Assembly (NCBI RefSeq): GCF_024218775.1
Contig: NZ_CP100404.1
Coordinates: 1,054,001 to 1,118,000 of the forward strand
Direction of reading: 5' to 3'
Source of the DNA: Haloarcula marina
GTDB taxonomy: Archaea; Halobacteriota; Halobacteria; Halobacteriales; Haloarculaceae
DNA length: 64,000 nt
Shown here: positions 1-7,203 of the stretch, piece after piece
How positions within the stretch are numbered: position 1 is the stretch's first letter
Layout: each line of letters opens with the position of its first letter
Translations under genes and position numbers: made by a program
Notes under the pieces: model-generated
Seen by the model: the letters and a program-made list of their open reading frames with translations, nothing else
Database searches by the model: none
Told to the model about the DNA's origin: nothing

Positions 1-689
1 AAGGGACCGTCGACGCGATTACGCGCGGCGGGGCCGACGCCGTCCTCACCCAACGCGGCGTCGCCGACCGCGTCCACCCGAACAAGAACGGCGCGGGCTA
101 CATCGCCCACCTCAACGGGTCGACGACCATCGGCCCCGACGAGAACGACAAGCGGACTACTGGCACCGTCGAGGACGCGATTCGCGTCGGTGCCGACGCC
201 GTCTCTTTCCATATCAACGTCGGCAGCACGTACGAACGCGAACAGATAGCCGCACTCTCCGAACTGACGACCGAAGCCAAGCGGTACGGGATGCCGGTGC
301 TGGCGATGGCCTACGCCCGCGGCCCGGACATCGACCCCGAAGCCGACGACTACAACCAGTACGTCGGCCACGCTGTCCGACTCGCCGAGGAACTCGGGTC
401 CGACGTGGTAAAGACGGGCTACACCGGCGACGCCGAGAGCTTCCAGCACGTCGTCGAGTCCACGTCGCTCCCGGTGGTCATCGCGGGTGGCGCGAAAGGC
501 ACCGACGAGGAGACGCTCGATATGGTCCGCGGGGCCGTCGACGCCGGGGCCGCCGGCGTCTCGATGGGCCGCTCTATCTTCCAGCACGAGGACCCAGAGA
601 AGATTACCCGCGCCGTCGCCAGCGTCGTCCACGACGACGCCGAGGCCGCGGAGGCGCTCCGCGACGCCGAGTTGGCCGTCGAGGCCTAA
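1..689 (+). CDS. aroA': 2-amino-3,7-dideoxy-D-threo-hept-6-ulosonate (ADTH) synthase, 5' truncated
   Basis: This is the C-terminal part of a class I aldolase-fold enzyme; the reading frame runs open from base 3 and the start lies outside the window. The visible 228 residues follow the fructose-bisphosphate aldolase / ADTH synthase pattern: a lysine in the VVKTGYTGD segment, the GGAKGTDEE phosphate-binding turn and the GVSMGRSIFQHEDP C-terminal motif. In archaea without the DAHP route this enzyme makes the precursor that 3-dehydroquinate synthase II converts to 3-dehydroquinate. That partner gene lies on the same strand from 2355, with an opposite-strand ATPase gene between them, which favours ADTH synthase over a glycolytic aldolase. 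The stop overlaps the end of the convergent ATPase gene by 4 bases. Confidence 0.88.
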   Translation, partial: GTVDAITRGGADAVLTQRGVADRVHPNKNGAGYIAHLNGSTTIGPDENDKRTTGTVEDAIRVGADAVSFHINVGSTYEREQIAALSELTTEAKRYGMPVLAMAYARGPDIDPEADDYNQYVGHAVRLAEELGSDVVKTGYTGDAESFQHVVESTSLPVVIAGGAKGTDEETLDMVRGAVDAGAAGVSMGRSIFQHEDPEKITRAVASVVHDDAEAAEALRDAELAVEA

Positions 690-2137
690 AACCCGAACAG
701 CGACCGCACTCGCTCGGTGACCGACCGACCGCCGGTTTCGGCGCTCGCGGTCACACCGGATATCTCGTTCTCTCTTTGCTCCGGTTCCGTCTCGGGACCG
801 ATCGCTTCACCGTCGGACCCGGAGTCGGCACCGTCTTCGGTGGAGTCACTCGACTCAGTATCCGGTACGATGAGATCCGCATCGGTCGATTCTGACGCGT
901 TGTCGTCCGTCGTCTCGTCGACGACGGTGTCATCGTTGTCTGCTCGGTCGTCGTCACCGGCCCGTTCGGGAGCGCCCTCGCCGGCCGTCACGTCGCTATC
1001 GTAGCCCTCCGCGCCCTCGTCGTTGACAACTCCATCGGCTTCTTCGTGTCCATCGGACTCGGGACGGCGTGGGCCGACGATAGGCCGTGACTCGTCGCCG
1101 TCCGACACGCCGACGGGAGGTGCGTCGGTTTCGGCGTCGGTTCCTTCCGGCGCTTCCGTCTCGCTCTCGGTGCTGGTGTGGTCCCCCGCATCCGCCGTCG
1201 CGTACTCGTCTGCCGGTGTGTCGTCATCTTCATCTCTCTCGGCAGCCGCGCCTTCGCCGCCCACCACAGCCTGGGGTTCGATGACGCGCCCGCCGTCCGT
1301 GGTACCGTGGCGGGCGGTAGCGGGTCGTTCCGGCCCGCCCGAAGGGTTCCGGTCGGGGCCGTTCGGTTCGGCGGGAGAACGAGCCACCGACTCGTCGACG
1401 CGTTCGACTTCCGTCGGGTCGAGGTCGACCAGCGCGCGCCCGATTTTCCGGTACGCGATGGCCGCGCCGCTGCGTGGGGCGTTCGAGACGACCGGCAGGC
1501 CCTTGTCCTGTGAGTGCGGGACGGCCTCGTCCTCGGGGACGTGGCCGAGCAGTTCCACGTCGAGGAACGCCGCGATGCGGTCCGCACCGGGCGAAGAACC
1601 AGTGCCGGACTTCGTCAGGACGAGGCCGCGGATGGGCGTGTCGACGCGGTCGGCGAGTTCCATCGTGTTCTGAACGTTGCGAATCGAGGCGACTCGCGGT
1701 GTCGAGACGAGGAGGGCTTCGTCTGCCAACTGGAGCGGCCGCACCGTCTCCTCGCTGAGTCCGGCAGGCGTGTCCAGTAGGACGACATCGTAGCGCCACC
1801 GGAGCGTCTCGACGGCGTCCGGAAGCCGCTCCAGGTCGGTCGCGGCGTAGCCACCGAGGTCAGTACCACTCGGGACGACGGCGAAACCGGGGTCGGTCTC
1901 GTAGGTCGCAGTATCGAGGTCGGTGGTCCCGGCGAGAACGTCGTGAAGCGTTGCCGCCTCGCTGACGTCGATGTCTACGTCCAGGAAATCAACGAGGTTC
2001 GCCATCGCGAGGTCGAGTTCGACGACGACGGTCGAGTAGCCCGCGGCCGCGAGCGACGCGCCGAGGTTGATACTGGTCGTCGTCTTGCCCACTCCTCCCT
2101 TCGCACCAGCCACCGTGTAGACGTGAGTTTCGTTCAT
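686..2137 (-). CDS. MinD/ParA-family ATPase with long acidic C-terminal extension
   Basis: The 483-residue protein starts with a P-loop of the deviant Walker A type, KGGVGKTT at residues 13-20, and continues as a MinD/ParA-like fold of about 240 residues with VVVELDLAMANL and VLLDTPAGLSEE. The remaining half is low-complexity and rich in Asp, Glu, Ser and Thr. The last dozen residues (VTERVRSLFGF) look like a short amphipathic helix, as in membrane-targeting MinD tails. MinD-type ATPases place other structures in the cell; haloarchaeal MinD4, also with a C-terminal extension, positions archaella and chemoreceptors. Equivalence to MinD4 is a guess. I chose the ATG at 2137 over one nine codons upstream because the P-loop then falls at the usual distance from the N-terminus. 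Confidence 0.85.
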   Translation of the reverse strand: MNETHVYTVAGAKGGVGKTTTSINLGASLAAAGYSTVVVELDLAMANLVDFLDVDIDVSEAATLHDVLAGTTDLDTATYETDPGFAVVPSGTDLGGYAATDLERLPDAVETLRWRYDVVLLDTPAGLSEETVRPLQLADEALLVSTPRVASIRNVQNTMELADRVDTPIRGLVLTKSGTGSSPGADRIAAFLDVELLGHVPEDEAVPHSQDKGLPVVSNAPRSGAAIAYRKIGRALVDLDPTEVERVDESVARSPAEPNGPDRNPSGGPERPATARHGTTDGGRVIEPQAVVGGEGAAAERDEDDDTPADEYATADAGDHTSTESETEAPEGTDAETDAPPVGVSDGDESRPIVGPRRPESDGHEEADGVVNDEGAEGYDSDVTAGEGAPERAGDDDRADNDDTVVDETTDDNASESTDADLIVPDTESSDSTEDGADSGSDGEAIGPETEPEQRENEISGVTASAETGGRSVTERVRSLFGF

Positions 2138-2354
2138 CCTTAGCTCCCACTTGGTACGTATCAATTGAAATTTTTGTAAGTCTCACTGATAAGTATGTTG
2201 GCTACAATTTCACTGATGATAACAATTGTTCCTCGTGTTCCGAGTCGGCCGAGGCCGGTTCGGGTGGCTGACAGACGGCAACATCCCGAATCGTGTTCCG
2301 GGGTCGGTTTCGGGTTCCGCCACGTTCAAGCCCCACCGTCGCGGACGTGGGTTT
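2138..2354. promoter_or_regulatory. AT-rich divergent intergenic region with short palindromes
   Basis: This region separates the divergent MinD-like gene and aroB'. Bases 2159-2230 are much richer in A and T than the surroundings. They contain the palindromes TCAATTGA (2161-2168) and AACAATTGTT (2221-2230) and two copies of TCACTGAT (about 2183 and 2210). The first palindrome lies about where the TATA element of the minus-strand gene would be expected. These could be operators, but no regulator is known and the assignment is inference. Confidence 0.4.
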
Positions 2355-3521
2355 ATGACACGAACCGTGTGGCTCAAAGCCGACGACGAGGTCGGCGACT
2401 GGGAGACGCGAAAACGGCGCATCACGGCCGGACTCGAGGCCGGCGTCGACTGGGTACTGGTCGACGAATCCGACGTAGAGCGAGTGAAGGACCTCGGCGC
2501 GGTCAACGTCGCCGCCTTCTCGAACGGCGACGTTCACGTGATGGACGCCGAAGCGGACGAGTCCGAGGCCGACGCGACCATCGTCGGCAAGGACGGCGAG
2601 GGCGACGGTACCGTCGACCTCCCGTCGGATTTCTCCGGGTCTGCGGACCTCTCTGCGCTCCGACAGAACGGGTCGGCCCCCGACGGTGGCTACGTCCGCA
2701 TCTTCGACGAGGACTACGAGGCGTTCGCCGAGGCCGTCGCCACGGAGGCCGACTACACGATGGTCGTCAGCGAGAACTGGCAGATAATCCCCTTAGAGAA
2801 CCTCATCGCCCGCGTCGGCGACGAGACGCACCTCATCGCTGGCGTCACTTCCGCCCAGGACGCCCGGACGGCCTACGAGACGCTCGAACGCGGCGCGGAC
2901 GGCGTCTTACTCGACAGCGACGACGTGGACGAGATTCGCAAGACCGTCGAGGTCCGCGACGAAGTCGGCCGCGAACAGGTCGAACTGGAGTACGCCGAGG
3001 TCACCGCTATCGAACAGACGGGGTCGGCCGACCGCGTCTGCATCGACACGGGCAACCTGATGGAACACGACGAGGGGATGCTCGTCGGGTCGATGGCGCG
3101 GGGCCTCTTTTTCGTCCACGCCGAGACGGCCGAATCTCCCTACGTCGCCTCTCGGCCGTTTAGAGTCAACGCCGGCGCGGTCCACGCCTACGTCCGCACG
3201 CCCGACGGCGGGACGAAGTACCTCTCGGAACTCCAGTCGGGCGACGAGGTCCAGATAGTTGACGCCGAGGGCCACACCCGCGAGGCCATCGTCGGCCGCG
3301 CGAAGATAGAGAAACGCCCGATGTTCCGCGTGCAGGCCGAGACCCAGGACGGCGACCGAATCGAGACGCTCCTCCAGAACGCCGAGACCATCAAGGTCCA
3401 CACGCGCGACGGCCGCACGGCCGTCACCGACCTCGAAGTCGGCGACGAGATTCTCGTCCACTACGAGGACACGGCCACGCACTTCGGCGAGAAGATAGAA
3501 GAGAGCATCATCGAGAAGTAG
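2355..3521 (+). CDS. aroB': 3-dehydroquinate synthase II
   Basis: The 388-residue protein begins MTRTVWLKADDEVGDWE and matches the archaeal AroB'/DHQS II family, which oxidatively deaminates and cyclises ADTH to 3-dehydroquinate with NAD. Recognisable segments are GLEAGVDWVLVDESD near the N-terminus, DRVCIDTGNLM and EGMLVGSMARGLFFVHAE in the middle, and the FRVNAGAVHAYV segment. The ATG at 2355 was chosen because upstream in-frame codons do not resemble the family. With the ADTH synthase upstream it forms the archaeal alternative entry to the shikimate pathway, and aroD lies about 8 kb further on. The 3' end overlaps the convergent gene by 14 bases. Confidence 0.93.
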   Translation: MTRTVWLKADDEVGDWETRKRRITAGLEAGVDWVLVDESDVERVKDLGAVNVAAFSNGDVHVMDAEADESEADATIVGKDGEGDGTVDLPSDFSGSADLSALRQNGSAPDGGYVRIFDEDYEAFAEAVATEADYTMVVSENWQIIPLENLIARVGDETHLIAGVTSAQDARTAYETLERGADGVLLDSDDVDEIRKTVEVRDEVGREQVELEYAEVTAIEQTGSADRVCIDTGNLMEHDEGMLVGSMARGLFFVHAETAESPYVASRPFRVNAGAVHAYVRTPDGGTKYLSELQSGDEVQIVDAEGHTREAIVGRAKIEKRPMFRVQAETQDGDRIETLLQNAETIKVHTRDGRTAVTDLEVGDEILVHYEDTATHFGEKIEESIIEK

Positions 3522-3975
3522 CGTCGTCGCCGTCGGTTTCCGGTCGCTCTCCTTCCTGTTCGGACGGCGTCTGGTACTGGTCGAGTTCCGCCGTACACCA
3601 GTGACAGAAGTCGATGTCCTCGTCGAGTTCTTTCCCGCAGTTCGGGCACTTGATGCCTTCGACCACTTCGGTCACCGTGTTCCCGCGGGTCGCCATCCAG
3701 TAAGCGTCGGCCATGCTCAGCGCGGTAATCGCGAGCAGTGCCGCTGTCGCCTCGATGGGCATGTTCTGCGAGACGGCAAGAACGCCTTCGAGAGAAAATC
3801 CGTCGCTGAGCGGCGCTGTCGTGCTCTCGCCGACCAGTAGCGTCGTCGTACTGACGACGAGGCCGAACCAGAGGATGGCCCGTAACCACTCCCGCAGGTA
3901 GACGTGTCCCAACCCCGGGTAGAGGAACGCGAGCACTGCGGCCAGCCACGGCCGCTTGCGCCCTGTCTGAGTCAT
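3508..3975 (-). CDS. Small membrane protein with C-terminal zinc ribbon
   Basis: The 155-residue protein starts with a basic segment and a hydrophobic helix (AAVLAFLYPGLGHVYLREW), resembling the short TM proteins that carry a P-G-L-G-x-x-Y motif, followed by two or three more hydrophobic stretches. Near the C-terminus is a zinc ribbon, CPNCGKELDEDIDFCHWC, of the zinc-ribbon_2 type. A hydrophilic, charged tail follows. The function is not known; the layout suggests an integral membrane protein with a cytoplasmic metal-binding tail. It is transcribed divergently from the cupin gene at 4072 and converges on aroB'. Confidence 0.75.
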   Translation of the reverse strand: MTQTGRKRPWLAAVLAFLYPGLGHVYLREWLRAILWFGLVVSTTTLLVGESTTAPLSDGFSLEGVLAVSQNMPIEATAALLAITALSMADAYWMATRGNTVTEVVEGIKCPNCGKELDEDIDFCHWCTAELDQYQTPSEQEGERPETDGDDATSR

Positions 3976-4071
3976 ACTGAAAAAATCGAACGCGCAAACC
4001 CCTATATCTTCCGAAGGACGGAATCCGGCGGCCGGAGGTACTGTTTTGAACGACCCGCCCGTTCTGGAACC

Positions 4072-4416
4072 ATGGATGTCGTGTCAGACACTCACGCGGA
4101 CGAAGTCGAAGTCGAACCGGGCGTCTACCTCGCGCAACTCGCCGCCGGTTCGGAGATGAGCATCCAGCACCTCCGAATCGAACCCGGCGGGCGCGTCCCC
4201 GAACACAGTCACCACCACGAGCAGGTCGGGTTCGTCTATCAGGGCGAACAGACCTTCGTCTTGGACGACGGCGAAGCGGTCACCGTCGGTCCTGGCGAGT
4301 CCTACCGACTGGAGAGTCACGAAGTTCACGCCGCCGAGAACCGCGGCGAGGCGGAACTGCTGGCTATCGACGTGTTCAGTCCGCCGCGTCCGAACCCCGA
4401 TTGGCTCGACAGCTAG
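4072..4416 (+). CDS. Cupin domain protein
   Basis: This 114-residue protein is a single conserved beta-barrel of the cupin_2 type. Motif 1 is visible as PGGRVPEHSHHHEQVGFVYQGE, with three histidines and a glutamine or glutamate as likely metal ligands, and motif 2 as PGESYRLESHEVHAAEN. Such proteins bind a divalent metal and may be small isomerases, dioxygenases or sensors; the substrate cannot be told. The ATG at 4072 was preferred over an in-frame start 168 bases upstream, because the upstream codons are composition-poor and lie in the promoter area shared with the divergent gene. Confidence 0.82.
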   Translation: MDVVSDTHADEVEVEPGVYLAQLAAGSEMSIQHLRIEPGGRVPEHSHHHEQVGFVYQGEQTFVLDDGEAVTVGPGESYRLESHEVHAAENRGEAELLAIDVFSPPRPNPDWLDS

Positions 4417-4592
4417 CGGAGGACGAGCAGATAGGTCAACACGGCGAGAAAGAACGCCGTGACGCCGACGGTTCGCGCGGTGAACGTCGCGAGGCCGAAG
4501 AAACTCAGCCCCCAGACGACGACGGTGCTGAACGCGAGCGACAACAGGAGGTCGAGGACGAGCAAGACCCGGATGTCTCCGTCGGATGCCAT
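4413..4592 (-). CDS. Small two-helix membrane protein
   Basis: From the ATG at 4592 the product is 59 residues with two hydrophobic helices (LLVLDLLLSLAFSTVVVWGL and VGVTAFFLAVLTYLLVL) and almost nothing else. A start 21 codons upstream would add a basic, non-conserved-looking segment. The stop overlaps the cupin stop by 4 bases in convergent orientation. The function is unknown. It resembles the many short membrane proteins of haloarchaea without a named family. Confidence 0.6.
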   Translation of the reverse strand: MASDGDIRVLLVLDLLLSLAFSTVVVWGLSFFGLATFTARTVGVTAFFLAVLTYLLVLR

Positions 4593-4706
4593 AGGCGACA
4601 GTGGACGCGGCGCGCCCTTAGCCGTACGGGTCCGGTTGCGTAATACTTGCGTCAAATACGCCGGTTTCGGCGTGTTTCATACGTCCATGCGCCCTATCCG
4701 TAACCG

Positions 4707-5024
4707 ATGTTTCGGAACTGCGAGGGAATCGCCGTCGACCCGGTTCCCTTCCTCGTCGTGACTGGTCTCGGGTTCGCCGTCAGTTTCTCGTTCGGCCCCA
4801 TCTACGTGATGGAACTCGGCGCGTCGTTCCCGGTGTCGCTGGCCGCCGCGGCCGTCGCGACGCTGGGGACGGCCGCTGTCGCCTACCACCGCTACGTCTG
4901 GACCGAGCGGCCGGGCCTGCGGGGCGAAATACCGGCGGCGGCGCGGTTCCGCCGTCTCATCTACGGCCTCGTCGGCGGGTTCCTCGCCGTCGCGGTGTTG
5001 GCGCTCCCCCTCGTGGCGCAGTAG
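4707..5024 (+). CDS. Small membrane protein of unknown function
   Basis: The product is 105 residues with about three hydrophobic segments: FLVVTGLGFAVSFSFGPIYV near the N-terminus, SLAAAAVATLGTAAVAY in the middle and LVGGFLAVAVLALPLVA at the C-terminus, separated by a basic loop. No motif or family was recognised. Codon usage is typical for the genome. It is followed 38 bases later by an SRPBCC-like gene in the same direction, so the two may share a transcript. Confidence 0.65.
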   Translation: MFRNCEGIAVDPVPFLVVTGLGFAVSFSFGPIYVMELGASFPVSLAAAAVATLGTAAVAYHRYVWTERPGLRGEIPAAARFRRLIYGLVGGFLAVAVLALPLVAQ

Positions 5025-5062
5025 CCCGTAGAACTATCCGGTGGGGCGGTGACGGCCTATCC

Positions 5063-5470
5063 ATGCGCACGGTCGAACGGACACGCTTCGTCGACGCGAC
5101 GCCCGCCGAACTCGACCGCCTGCTCTCACCGTCGGCCATTCTCGAACACGAAGGGACGTTTTCGACGGTCGAATCCACGGCCGGGGACGAGGGAACGCGG
5201 GTCACCGCCCGCGGCGGTGGGGTCGAAGCGATGTTCGCGTTCCAGACGCTCGACGACGGCTTCGAGTATCGACAGGTCGGCCAGCGGGGACCGTTTGAGT
5301 TCATGGAGACGACGCTCACCTACGCCGCCGAGAATCACGGGAGCGAGGTTCGGGTCCGGTCGACCGTCAGCCTCGGCCTCCCACTCCCCGCGCTATCGGA
5401 CCGCCTCGCCGCGTGGAAGCGGCGCGGCGAACTCGACCGGTTGCTGGACGGCCTCGCCGCCGAGGTGTGA
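5063..5470 (+). CDS. SRPBCC-like (polyketide cyclase/START-fold) protein
   Basis: The 135-residue protein begins MRTVERTRFVDATPAELDRLL, the usual beta-strand plus alpha-helix opening of SRPBCC-fold proteins, and continues with alternating strands (DEGTRVTARGGGVEAMFAFQTL, EVRVRSTVSLGLPLP) and a long C-terminal helix. These proteins bind hydrophobic ligands in a deep cavity; the ligand here is unknown. Fold assignment rests on pattern only. It sits between a membrane protein gene and a zinc-ribbon microprotein, neither of which suggests a role. Confidence 0.65.
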   Translation: MRTVERTRFVDATPAELDRLLSPSAILEHEGTFSTVESTAGDEGTRVTARGGGVEAMFAFQTLDDGFEYRQVGQRGPFEFMETTLTYAAENHGSEVRVRSTVSLGLPLPALSDRLAAWKRRGELDRLLDGLAAEV

Positions 5471-5517
5471 AACTGGGGACCGGCGGTCGTGTGCCGCCCG
5501 CGCAGAACAGCATGAAC

Positions 5518-5527
5518 GTTTATGTGA
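5518..5527 (+). promoter_or_regulatory. TATA element of the zinc-ribbon microprotein gene
   Basis: The sequence GTTTATGTGA lies about 25 bases before the ATG at 5548. This is the spacing of haloarchaeal leaderless transcripts and supports that start over an in-frame ATG at 5512. Confidence 0.5.
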
Positions 5528-5547
5528 TACACGAGGGATATTCGGCT

Positions 5548-5772
5548 ATGAGCGTTCTGACAACAGTCAAGGAGATTCTGCGGGCGTCGACGCAGTCGGC
5601 CAACCGCGGGTCCGTCACCGACGAGACGTCGAAGGGGGCGTACTGGTGTGACGACTGCGGCGAGCGCATCCGCGATATCGAAGTCGAAGGCGAGGAGGCC
5701 CCCGAGTGTCCGTCCTGCGGCGACGAGATGCGGTTCGAGCGGTCCGCGACCTCGACCGGATGCGCGTGCTGA
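5548..5772 (+). CDS. Zinc-ribbon microprotein
   Basis: The 74-residue product carries two CxxC knuckles, YWCDDCGERI and PECPSCGDEM, about 24 residues apart, which should form one zinc ribbon. A short N-terminal helix (LTTVKEILRASTQS) precedes it, and the last residues include two more cysteines (GCAC). Haloarchaea encode many such zinc-finger microproteins, few with known roles. The start at 5548 is supported by the TATA element at 5518. An ATG 36 bases upstream would overlap that element. Confidence 0.72.
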   Translation: MSVLTTVKEILRASTQSANRGSVTDETSKGAYWCDDCGERIRDIEVEGEEAPECPSCGDEMRFERSATSTGCAC

Positions 5773-5814
5773 CCGCCGGAATACGTATCTGTGACCCCCT
5801 AGTTACCATTACAC

Positions 5815-6111
5815 ATGACCGTGGCTGAGAAAATCGACGCGTACCTCGACACCGTCGAAGAGTGGTTGCACGGCCTCTATCACGGCATGATTGAGCACCC
5901 ATCCTTCGAGAAGATAGAGAAGGAAGCCGAGGACACGGCGGACGTGTTCATGTTCGCGTGTTTCGCCGACGCGTTCGGCATCCCCAGTCCGGTGTCGTAC
6001 TACACCGCCGAACTGCTCCCGTATCTGACCGACGAGTTCGTCCAGTGGGAGCGGCGGATGTGGGACCGGGAGTCGCTGCTAGAACGCAAGGGCCAACAGT
6101 ACCACTTCTAA
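5815..6111 (+). CDS. Small conserved protein in operon with a Get3/ArsA ATPase
   Basis: The 98-residue product is acidic and mostly helical in appearance, with EKIDAYLDTVEEWLHGLYHG, an aromatic-rich middle (VFMFACFADAFGIPSPVSYY) and a charged tail. It has no clear membrane helix and no recognised domain. Its stop is separated by a single base from the ATG of the Get3/ArsA-type ATPase at 6113, so the two are almost certainly co-transcribed and perhaps translationally coupled. That suggests a partner or client of the ATPase, but nothing in the sequence proves it. Confidence 0.7.
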   Translation: MTVAEKIDAYLDTVEEWLHGLYHGMIEHPSFEKIEKEAEDTADVFMFACFADAFGIPSPVSYYTAELLPYLTDEFVQWERRMWDRESLLERKGQQYHF

Positions 6112-6112
6112 C

Positions 6113-7084
6113 ATGCACAAGTTCGTCTTCTTCGGCGGGAAAGGCGGCGTCGGCAAGACCACCGTCTCCAGCGCGTACGGCGTGAAGTGCGCTCGGGACG
6201 GTCTGAAGACGCTGCTCGTCTCGACGGACCCGGCCCACAGCACCTCGGACGTGTTCGACCAGCAGTTCGACGACGACCCCAAAGCGGTCGCGGGGTACGA
6301 CGACCTCTGGGCGATGGAACTGGACCCGGACGAGGAGGTTCAGCGGCACATGCTGGAGATAAAGCAGGCGATGTCCGACCAAGTGAGTCCGTCCATCGTC
6401 AACGAGATAGAGAACCAAATCGAGTTGGCTCACCGCACGCCAGGGGCCTACGAGGCGGCGATGTTCGACCGCTTTATCGACGTGATGAAACACAGCGAGG
6501 AGTACGACCGCGTCGTCTTCGACACCTCGCCGACCGGGGGGACGCTCCGACTGCTGGCGCTCCCGGAGTTCCTCGAATCGTGGATAGACCGTCTCACCGC
6601 CAAGCGAAAGGAGAGCGTCGACCTCTTCGAGAAGGCCGCCATCGGCGACAAGGAGGCCCGGCAGAAACTGCGAGACGACCCCATCATCAATCGGCTCTCC
6701 GAGCGCAAGGAGATGTTCGAGTTCGCGGGGCGAACGCTCCGTGAGGAGGCGGCGTTCTACATCGTGTTGAACCCGGACGAACTCTCCATCGAGGAGACCC
6801 ACCGGGCGCTCGACGACCTGACGGAGGCCGGGTTGGCGGTCGGCGGCCTCGTCGTCAACAAAGTCGCGCCGGAACCGGACGACGACGAGACGGGGAAGGG
6901 TGCGACGTATCTGCGAGAGCGCCACCGGACCGAACAGCAGCGCCTCGAGCGCATCCGGACGGAGTTCGAGCAACCGGTCGTCGCGGTCATCGAACAGCGC
7001 GTCTCGGAGGTGAAAGGCGACCTGCTCTCGGAGGTCACCGACGAACTCGGCATCGATACCGAGGCGTCGCCGCCGCAGGCCTGA
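6113..7084 (+). CDS. ArsA/Get3 (TRC40)-family ATPase
   Basis: The 323-residue protein has the deviant P-loop GGKGGVGKTT at residues 8-17, the switch I segment LLVSTDPAHSTSDVF and the switch II segment VFDTSPTGGTLRLLALPEF, all typical of ArsA/Get3. A single ATPase domain of this length fits archaeal Get3 homologues, which are thought to help insert tail-anchored proteins, better than the duplicated bacterial arsenite pump subunit. There is no ars operon nearby. Between the switches is a helical client-binding-like region (about residues 85-220). It follows the 98-residue gene by one base. Confidence 0.85.
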   Translation: MHKFVFFGGKGGVGKTTVSSAYGVKCARDGLKTLLVSTDPAHSTSDVFDQQFDDDPKAVAGYDDLWAMELDPDEEVQRHMLEIKQAMSDQVSPSIVNEIENQIELAHRTPGAYEAAMFDRFIDVMKHSEEYDRVVFDTSPTGGTLRLLALPEFLESWIDRLTAKRKESVDLFEKAAIGDKEARQKLRDDPIINRLSERKEMFEFAGRTLREEAAFYIVLNPDELSIEETHRALDDLTEAGLAVGGLVVNKVAPEPDDDETGKGATYLRERHRTEQQRLERIRTEFEQPVVAVIEQRVSEVKGDLLSEVTDELGIDTEASPPQA

Positions 7085-7161
7085 GTCGACGAGCGACCGG
7101 CGTCGGCGTAGCCGCGGCTAAGGCTATCTCTCTCGAATTTTGAGGGGATTGTCCATAATCA

Positions 7162-7171
7162 TTAAATACTT
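7162..7171 (+). promoter_or_regulatory. TATA element of the cstA-family gene
   Basis: The AT-rich stretch TTAAATACTT stands out in a GC-rich intergenic region and ends about 33 bases before the ATG at 7204. A TATA box here would give a short leader. Confidence 0.45.
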
Positions 7172-7203
7172 TTTGCACACACCTACGCGTGAGGGTCACA
7201 ACC

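Noticed and set aside
1023-1673. Open plus-strand frame of 216 codons
   Set aside because: It is antisense to the MinD-like gene and is Ser/Pro/Arg-rich without any motif, as expected for a shadow of acidic, GC-rich coding DNA.
5948-6973. Open minus-strand frame of 341 codons
   Set aside because: It is antisense to the Get3/ArsA gene, whose P-loop and switch motifs are plain.
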